NCBI GenBank assembly: GCA_020829485.1
Contig: JAIVFU010000119.1
Span: 1 to 18,593 of the forward strand
DNA: 18,593 bases
DNA from: Nostoc sp. CHAB 5834
GTDB lineage: Bacteria > Cyanobacteriota > Cyanobacteriia > Cyanobacteriales > Nostocaceae
Direction of reading: 5' to 3'
Shown: positions 14,354-18,593 of the stretch, one piece after another
How the letters are laid out: each line of letters begins with the position of its first letter
Numbering within the stretch: the first letter of the stretch is position 1
Notes under the pieces: generated by a model
Databases searched by the model: none
The model's input: only the letters and a program-made list of their open reading frames with translations
What the model was told of the DNA's origin: nothing
Made by a program: the position numbers and the translations under genes

Positions 14354-14757
14354 AAAACTTGCTCAAATTCTTTAACATGATGGATTGGGTGATGGCCTTT
14401 GGGCTGCTGCTCGTTGGCTTTTACATCCCAAATTGGTGGCTGGTGGCTTCAGGGGTTGTGGCGCTACTTTGCGCGTACTTCAATCCGGCCAGGCGTGCCA
14501 GCGAAGCCATTCAAAAGAAGTTCTTGGCGGGCAAGAAAAAGGGACCGACGGATAACTCTGCGGACATTGCCAAAGACGACGCCTTTTACGAAGCGATGGC
14601 AAAAGCCCAGCCCGGAATCTCCTTCGAACCGAAGCACAACTACTCCCAGACCTTGGTGGCAGGAGGTGTCTTCTTGAACCAGAGTAAGCATAATCTGCTC
14701 AAACACGAGTTCATCGGAGTTAGCAAAGTCAACCCGGGTACAAAGCACTGGGCTTAA
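14350..14757 (+). CDS. Small membrane-anchored protein, 135 residues
   Basis: No family recognised. Two closely spaced hydrophobic segments (about residues 14-25 and 28-43, GLLLVGFYIPNWWLVASGVV) form a membrane hairpin. They are followed by a basic stretch with FNPARR and KKFLAGKKK, which places the roughly 90-residue soluble tail in the cytoplasm by the positive-inside rule. The tail is polar, with a possible helix (about 72-88) and an Asn/His/Lys-rich end. Its ATG overlaps the stop of the 49-residue gene and lacks its own ribosome site, so it probably depends on translation of that gene. Ends at a bidirectional terminator. Confidence 0.8.
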   Translation: MKNLLKFFNMMDWVMAFGLLLVGFYIPNWWLVASGVVALLCAYFNPARRASEAIQKKFLAGKKKGPTDNSADIAKDDAFYEAMAKAQPGISFEPKHNYSQTLVAGGVFLNQSKHNLLKHEFIGVSKVNPGTKHWA

Positions 14758-14784
14758 AAAAACTCCCGGTAAACCGGGAGTTTT
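14755..14784. terminator. Bidirectional terminator between convergent genes
   Basis: AACTCCCGG (14761-14769) pairs with CCGGGAGTT (14774-14782) around TAAA, flanked by seven A on the left and by TTTT on the right. It serves the small membrane protein genes on plus and the phosphoesterase-like gene on minus. Confidence 0.9.
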
Positions 14785-14790
14785 GAATTA

Positions 14791-16212
14791 TTACCGCTTC
14801 TTTCTCAAGCCCCAACCTGGAGTAATGGGGGGTGCATTGTGATTGTCATCACCTTGATACTCGTCTGCATAGATAGGCATATGGCTAATGATGCCGTGGT
14901 CCGGGTGGGTAATCCAAAGTGCTTGGATTGGCCGCTCGTACTCAGAGTTCTTCTTGTACGCCATCTCATCGTACCCTTTGAGAGAGCCGTTTGAAATAAC
15001 GTTAGCAATGGACCCATATTTGTGCAGATGAGTGCACAGCATGTAGTCAAAGCTTTCACCTCCTGATTTCAACGTGCGCTGTTGTTTTCGATGAGCAACC
15101 TTCATCATCGATGACCAAACGCTTTCGTCTCCACCTTTTGTACCCAAGGGCTCCCCGTGGGTCAGCAAATACCTGGTGTTGTATATTGAAAAGTTCAAGT
15201 CAAGCGCAGGCGCGATTTCGAACTCAACATTACAGCGTTCACCCATCTTTCCCTGCACTAGCATGTTGACGAAGTTGTACAACAACCAGTCGTAGGTGTC
15301 CGTGACCGCGTTCTTGGCGTTTTTCTTGGCGTCGGGGCGACTTTGAGCTCCCACCACACAGGGTACGTACACCATCTCGAAGTTGTCAGCCAACTCGATA
15401 ATGCCTTGTGCCAGCTTTTCAGCCAACGACAATAGGCACTCATGGATTGGCGCGTCATTGGTAGACCGCAACTCGTCACTCACGCCTCCATTGAACAAGT
15501 TGCCCCCCAGAATCAGCATGAATCCGTCATAGGCCATGCCGGACTGATGGTTGAACAACATCTCAAGCGAAGTCTTGAAAACCCTGTCGGCGCGGCCGTT
15601 TGCTACCGCCAAGTTGTACTCGTTCATGTACTGCACTTGTGCGGGCTGCACCACTTCACCCCAGTGCCAATCGCTCAGAAAGAGGCTTGGAACCCCCGCC
15701 AAAGTTTGACGACCTGGTTGTGCATCTCGAATGAATCGGGACTCAAAATCCCCTGTTCGTGGCTTGATGTTGGTTCGAATCGTCTCAATTAGCCGAGCCA
15801 TCGCCGCGTCGGTCGCATTGGCTTCTCTGGCTTTCTTCAGTTGACTGTGGAGCTCCTGGCTGTGCTTTTTCAATCGCTGTATCTCAGAGGCTTCATTTTC
15901 AATATCCCGAACCGCTTGACGCAGCTTTGTGATATTGACTGGATACGCATACTGAGAGGTTTTGCCAAAGCGCTTATTGGTTATGCAGTCCTTGCTGACA
16001 AGCGCACCTGATTTCACCAGGTTCAGTTTTGCGTCTTCATCGAAGACGTGAGCTGCCGAGGATAACTTGACCCACCAAAACTCTCCTAATCCTTTATCTG
16101 GTTCTGCAATAATGCAGACTTCACCTTCCGCCGTCCATGAACGTGAGTTTTTAGGCTGCGCGTTCATCTGGTCTTCTAGGTACTGCAAAATTGGAGACAA
16201 CGTATTCTTCAT
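14791..16212 (-). CDS. Phage-type calcineurin-like phosphoesterase-fold protein with altered active site
   Basis: The 473-residue protein has a wing-like N-terminal part (1-100), a coiled-coil helix (about 100-135) and a metallophosphoesterase domain (about 170-450). Recognisable landmarks are LFLSDWHWGE (177-186), SDELRSTN (245-252), YDWLLYNF (307-314), RYLLTHGEPLGTKGGDE (347-363) and SNGSLKGYDE (407-416), which match a phosphoesterase family I recall from phages. The usual motifs GD, GNH and GHxH read here as G237-N238, G288-A289-Q290 and T394-H395-L-H397. The bridging Asp and the Asn-His pair are therefore absent, while D181, H183, H352, H395 and H397 remain. It may be catalytically dead or bind metal differently. 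Weak ribosome site. A 60-nt structured repeat lies just upstream of its start. The fold call is good; the loss of activity is inference. Confidence 0.82.
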   Translation of the reverse strand: MKNTLSPILQYLEDQMNAQPKNSRSWTAEGEVCIIAEPDKGLGEFWWVKLSSAAHVFDEDAKLNLVKSGALVSKDCITNKRFGKTSQYAYPVNITKLRQAVRDIENEASEIQRLKKHSQELHSQLKKAREANATDAAMARLIETIRTNIKPRTGDFESRFIRDAQPGRQTLAGVPSLFLSDWHWGEVVQPAQVQYMNEYNLAVANGRADRVFKTSLEMLFNHQSGMAYDGFMLILGGNLFNGGVSDELRSTNDAPIHECLLSLAEKLAQGIIELADNFEMVYVPCVVGAQSRPDAKKNAKNAVTDTYDWLLYNFVNMLVQGKMGERCNVEFEIAPALDLNFSIYNTRYLLTHGEPLGTKGGDESVWSSMMKVAHRKQQRTLKSGGESFDYMLCTHLHKYGSIANVISNGSLKGYDEMAYKKNSEYERPIQALWITHPDHGIISHMPIYADEYQGDDNHNAPPITPGWGLRKKR

Positions 16213-16229
16213 TTCAAATATTTCCCGAG

Positions 16230-16289
16230 GTTGATGTCCTACTCAAGTTTTACTTGAGAACTCAGAATTGCTCCTGAGTTTCCATCAAC
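16230..16289. repeat. Three nested or adjacent perfect inverted repeats forming a potential three-way junction
   Basis: Outer arms GTTGATG (16230-16236) and CATCAAC (16283-16289) enclose two hairpins. The first is CTCAAGT-TTT-ACTTGAG (16242-16258). The second is AACTCAG-N8-CTGAGTT (16259-16280). Every stem is 7 bp with no mismatch and the two inner hairpins are directly adjacent. It lies 17 nt before the phosphoesterase-like ATG (minus strand), so it would form the 5' leader of that mRNA, or a DNA cruciform or operator cluster between divergent promoters. Confidence 0.7.
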
Positions 16290-16309
16290 AAAAAAGTCAT
16301 GGATACTTT

Positions 16310-16333
16310 CTATAGCTAGTTTTTGCAAAAACT
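16310..16333. promoter_or_regulatory. 16-bp perfect palindrome AGTTTTTGCAAAAACT next to CTATAGCTAG
   Basis: AGTTTTTGCAAAAACT (16318-16333) is identical on both strands, as expected of a site for a dimeric regulator. It abuts TATAGCTAGT (16311-16320), a decamer also present at 8321-8330. The 196-bp gap 16213-16408 between divergent genes holds this site and the three-way repeat. I found no convincing sigma-70 promoter for the MgtC-family gene. Confidence 0.5.
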
Positions 16334-16408
16334 CATCAAACATTATGGTGAATTTATGGTTTTTAAGGGGGATTTGCACAGGGAATAAACTGAGTTTCTA
16401 TTTAAATA

Positions 16409-17116
16409 ATGTCTCCGCAACTACTCCTTGACCTCACCTTCAACTATCAGACGCTTGGGCCGATGTTCCTTGCTATCCTTTGCGGTGCGCTTATAGGGGC
16501 GGAGCGAACCATGAGTGGTGCCGCCGCAGGCATTCGAACGTATGCCATGGTGTGTCTGTCGACTGCCGTTGTGATGGCTGTGTTCAACTACCCGACTCTT
16601 TGGGCCCACAACTCCGGATTCAGGGGGGTAGACCCTACTCGGGTCGTTCAGGGGATACTTGCGGGAATCGGCTTCCTGGGCGCCGGGGTCATCGTCAGAG
16701 ACGGCTTCACCATTCGGGGGCTGACCTCGGCCTCTGCCATCTGGACCACATCGGTGGTGGGGGTGCTGCTCGGGTCAGGATTTTATGTGGCCGGTATCCT
16801 GACCACCCTGTTCACTACGGTTCTGCTCTCGGCATCGCCACGCCTGGAAAAACTCGTCCCTAAGTCCCGCTATTTAAAGGTCACCATCCTCGTTGACAGC
16901 GATTTGGTAACCGAGAAGCAGCTCAACAGTCTAATCAGTGAGAGCAAGAGCCACGTCATCGAGGTGTCCTACCAAAAGGCCAAGGGCCAGGCCGGCTTCG
17001 GATACACCTTTGTTCTGCGCTCCAACCTAGAGGACGCTGAGCGCAAACTGGTAAAAGCCTTGTCCTCGTGCGAAGGCGTAGCCCACTTTTCTCTGGGTTC
17101 AACCTCCACCAAGTAG
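16409..17116 (+). CDS. MgtC/SapB family inner-membrane protein
   Basis: The 235-residue protein has four or five membrane helices in its first 145 residues and a soluble cytoplasmic domain after about residue 155. MgtC-family signatures are present: IGAERTMSGAAAGIRTYAMV (29-48), RVVQGILAGIGFLGAGVIV (78-96) and TIRGLTSASAIWTTSVVGVL (101-120). In Salmonella, MgtC inhibits the F1Fo ATP synthase and helps survival in low Mg2+ and in macrophages; many other members are uncharacterised. The C-terminal region (156-235) looks like the ACT-like domain found in longer members. ATG 16409 follows an AT-rich stretch with no Shine-Dalgarno sequence, so the start is the least certain part. It is followed 61 nt later by the secretion ATPase gene. 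Confidence 0.92.
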   Translation: MSPQLLLDLTFNYQTLGPMFLAILCGALIGAERTMSGAAAGIRTYAMVCLSTAVVMAVFNYPTLWAHNSGFRGVDPTRVVQGILAGIGFLGAGVIVRDGFTIRGLTSASAIWTTSVVGVLLGSGFYVAGILTTLFTTVLLSASPRLEKLVPKSRYLKVTILVDSDLVTEKQLNSLISESKSHVIEVSYQKAKGQAGFGYTFVLRSNLEDAERKLVKALSSCEGVAHFSLGSTSTK

Positions 17117-17135
17117 CCCGGGCTAAAACGAAGAT

Positions 17136-17148
17136 ATAGACGTTCTAT
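17136..17148. promoter_or_regulatory. Short inverted repeat ATAGA-CGT-TCTAT before the secretion ATPase gene
   Basis: Perfect 5-bp arms lie in the 61-bp gap between the MgtC-family gene and the ATPase gene. It resembles the GTCTAT/ATAGAC repeat at 3991-4012 in sequence but not in spacing. Weak evidence on its own. Confidence 0.2.
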
Positions 17149-17177
17149 GCCCAGTTCAAACACTCTCCGCGTGCGCC

Positions 17178-18593
17178 GTGGTCGCTAAAGCTCGCCTCAT
17201 CGCCACCCCCGAGGAACTTACGGCCGCGATTGACTCGCGGAAAATAAGTACTCCCCGAATCGGTGAACTGCTCCTGAATGCAAGGGCAGTAACCGCTGAA
17301 GCGCTCAAAGCTGCTATTTCAGCCAAAAGCGTAGGCTCCCAAGGACGCTTAGGCGATATTCTTGTCAGCATGGGTGCTGTAAACAGGGCACTTTTGGAAG
17401 ACATTCTGGAGGGCGAAACCGGGGTCCCCGTGGTTGACCTCACCCGGTATCCGCTCAACACGACCGCCTTGACTTCTCTGCCCGCATCTGCGGCATGGAT
17501 GTACAAGTGCTTTCCCTTCGAGAGAGTCTCGGGGAAGCTGGTGGTGGCATTCCCTGAAAAACCCACTGAAGCGCACGTCACTGCCGTACGGTTTGCAACG
17601 GGGCAGCCTATCTTTGCAGTCAGGGCCAAGGAACCTGATGCGTTCCCGTCCCTGCTCAACCGCTATTTTCCCAACACCGCAACAACCCTCATAAGGCACC
17701 CGCAGTTCAATGCAGAACGTTATGAAGAGGTTACTAAGTCCCGCGAAACCCCAGCAGGCTTCTTTCGGTACCTGACGGCCCTGGCGTTGAACAATCGTGC
17801 CTCGGATATCCATGTACGGCCACAGCTAGATGGGAACAGCAAGGTCCTTCTTAGGATTGACGGACGTTTCCAGGACCTCGCCACTGTCCCACAGAAGGAC
17901 GTCGCGGGGCTCATCCGTCATATTGAGGTGATGGCTCATATCGACTTCATGAAGAAGGGGGCTCCTCGGGAAGGCCGACTCTCTTTCCATCATGAAAACA
18001 GAGATATTGACCTCCGGGTTTCGGTCATCCAGGGGGTACATGGAGACTCGGTGGTGCTACGTGTCTTTGACCCGGGGCGGTTGCCCGCTGACTTGCTATC
18101 CGTGGGGCTCAATCCTCTTGTACGTTCGTCCTTGACCAATTTGATGCTGCGTCCGCATGGGCTATTTCTGGTAACAGGCCCTACTGGCTCTGGCAAAACT
18201 ACAACCCTTTACACCCTGCTCAACGAACTGGCTGCTCAGAACTTGCACATCGTGACACTTGAAGACCCGGTTGAATGCAAGTTGAGAGGCATCAATCAAA
18301 TTGAGTCCGCAGACTTTAATCGCATGTTGGCGCAGGTCCTGCGACACGACCCCGACGTCATCATGGTCGGTGAACTGCGGGACTCTCAAACGGTGGACAT
18401 GGCCATCAACGCGGCGTTAACGGGGCATCTGGTACTAACAACAGTCCATGCCAATGACTCCGCAGCTACCGTCCACCGCCTCTTGGGGCTGGGTGCCTCG
18501 GTATCCGCTCTCGGAAGCTGTTTGGTAGGGGTCATGAGCCAGCGTCTGGTGCCCATCTATTGCCCTCAGTGCGCAGGGGCCGGTTGCGCCAAT
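17178..18593 (+). CDS. GspE/PilB-type secretion or pilus assembly ATPase, 3' end outside window
   Basis: This frame is open to the window edge (472 residues visible). GTG 17178 is the likely start: it is the only common start codon after the in-frame stop at 17124 that precedes the conserved part, but no Shine-Dalgarno sequence is seen. The N-terminus has two similar helical units (RIGELLLNARAVTAEALKAA and RLGDILVSMGAVNRALLED) and then a T2SSE_N/MshEN-like domain. The ATPase has ASDIHVRP, Walker A GPTGSGKT (334-341, K340), the Asp box LEDPVE (361-366), VGELRD (E399) and the His box GHLVLTTVHAND (416-427). The first cysteines of the zinc motif appear at C462, C465 and C470. Such ATPases power type IV pilus extension or type II secretion from the cytoplasmic face. 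Which of these it serves cannot be told without the genes beyond the edge. Confidence 0.92.
   Translation, partial: MVAKARLIATPEELTAAIDSRKISTPRIGELLLNARAVTAEALKAAISAKSVGSQGRLGDILVSMGAVNRALLEDILEGETGVPVVDLTRYPLNTTALTSLPASAAWMYKCFPFERVSGKLVVAFPEKPTEAHVTAVRFATGQPIFAVRAKEPDAFPSLLNRYFPNTATTLIRHPQFNAERYEEVTKSRETPAGFFRYLTALALNNRASDIHVRPQLDGNSKVLLRIDGRFQDLATVPQKDVAGLIRHIEVMAHIDFMKKGAPREGRLSFHHENRDIDLRVSVIQGVHGDSVVLRVFDPGRLPADLLSVGLNPLVRSSLTNLMLRPHGLFLVTGPTGSGKTTTLYTLLNELAAQNLHIVTLEDPVECKLRGINQIESADFNRMLAQVLRHDPDVIMVGELRDSQTVDMAINAALTGHLVLTTVHANDSAATVHRLLGLGASVSALGSCLVGVMSQRLVPIYCPQCAGAGCAN

Noticed and set aside
16230..16289. Reading the three-way junction as a tRNA-like gene
   Set aside because: It has only two inner arms, a 7-bp outer stem without a discriminator or CCA, and no conserved TTCGA loop.
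16345..16431. Possible leader peptides before the MgtC-family gene (ATG 16345, 28 codons; ATG 16356, 10 codons)
   Set aside because: Salmonella mgtC has leader peptides, so I looked, but neither frame has a ribosome site or a suggestive Pro- or acid-rich composition.
17147..17188. ATG at 17147 as start of the secretion ATPase gene
   Set aside because: Its frame stops at 17186-17188 and is not the ATPase frame. A frameshift would be needed, so GTG 17178 is preferred.
17156..17659. Minus-strand open frame of 167 codons at the start of the secretion ATPase gene
   Set aside because: The plus frame has continuous GspE/PilB similarity through the same bases.
1..18593. CRISPR arrays, tRNA or rRNA genes, insertion sequences
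   Set aside because: I found no regularly spaced repeats, no cloverleaf with a CCA end or anticodon arm, no rRNA-like stretch, and no transposase or terminal inverted repeats with target duplication.

Overview
The window looks like accessory DNA of a proteobacterium (most likely a betaproteobacterium, from the GC-rich third codon positions and family resemblance) carried on a large phage, phage-plasmid or megaplasmid. Several genes belong to families best known from phages: an rIIB-like protein, a family A DNA polymerase without a 5' nuclease domain and with a phage-type O-helix, and a phage-type calcineurin-like phosphoesterase. They are mixed with genes more typical of cell envelopes: a TonB/ExbB/ExbD-like operon, an MgtC-family membrane protein and a type IV pilus/type II secretion ATPase. 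There are no rRNA, tRNA, CRISPR or transposase genes, and I saw no capsid or tail genes, so phage or plasmid cannot be decided here.

Layout, left to right. (1) Positions 1-1656: a 549-residue protein I do not recognise, closed by a strong terminator. (2) 1750-2880: rIIB-like gene, facing a DEDDh exonuclease gene (2958-3896, minus) across two back-to-back terminators. (3) 4025-6520: a tight five-gene plus-strand operon for an inner-membrane, proton-driven TonB/ExbB/ExbD-like machine, followed by a highly structured noncoding stretch (6511-6647). (4) 6704-8286: four small genes of unknown function, one on plus and three on minus. (5) 8420-10843: the DNA polymerase, divergent from the small-gene unit. 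(6) 10918-14127: minus-strand pair of an unknown protein and a RecD2 helicase. (7) 14204-14757: two overlapping, apparently duplicated small membrane protein genes. (8) 14791-16212: a phosphoesterase-fold protein with several metal-site residues replaced. (9) 16213-16408: a divergent intergenic region packed with inverted repeats. (10) 16409-17116: MgtC family protein; 17178-18593: GspE/PilB-type ATPase running off the window.

How the parts may fit: polymerase, RecD2 and the stand-alone exonuclease form a replication and repair set that would make the element partly independent of its host. The ExbB/ExbD/TonB-like operon and the secretion ATPase act on the cell envelope. A hexamer, CTATAC, lies upstream of five transcription units in the correct orientation and may be a shared promoter element. 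The least expected items are the miniature ExbB-TonB operon, the degenerate phosphoesterase, the three-way-junction repeat at 16230-16289, and a polymerase with a large fingers insertion.
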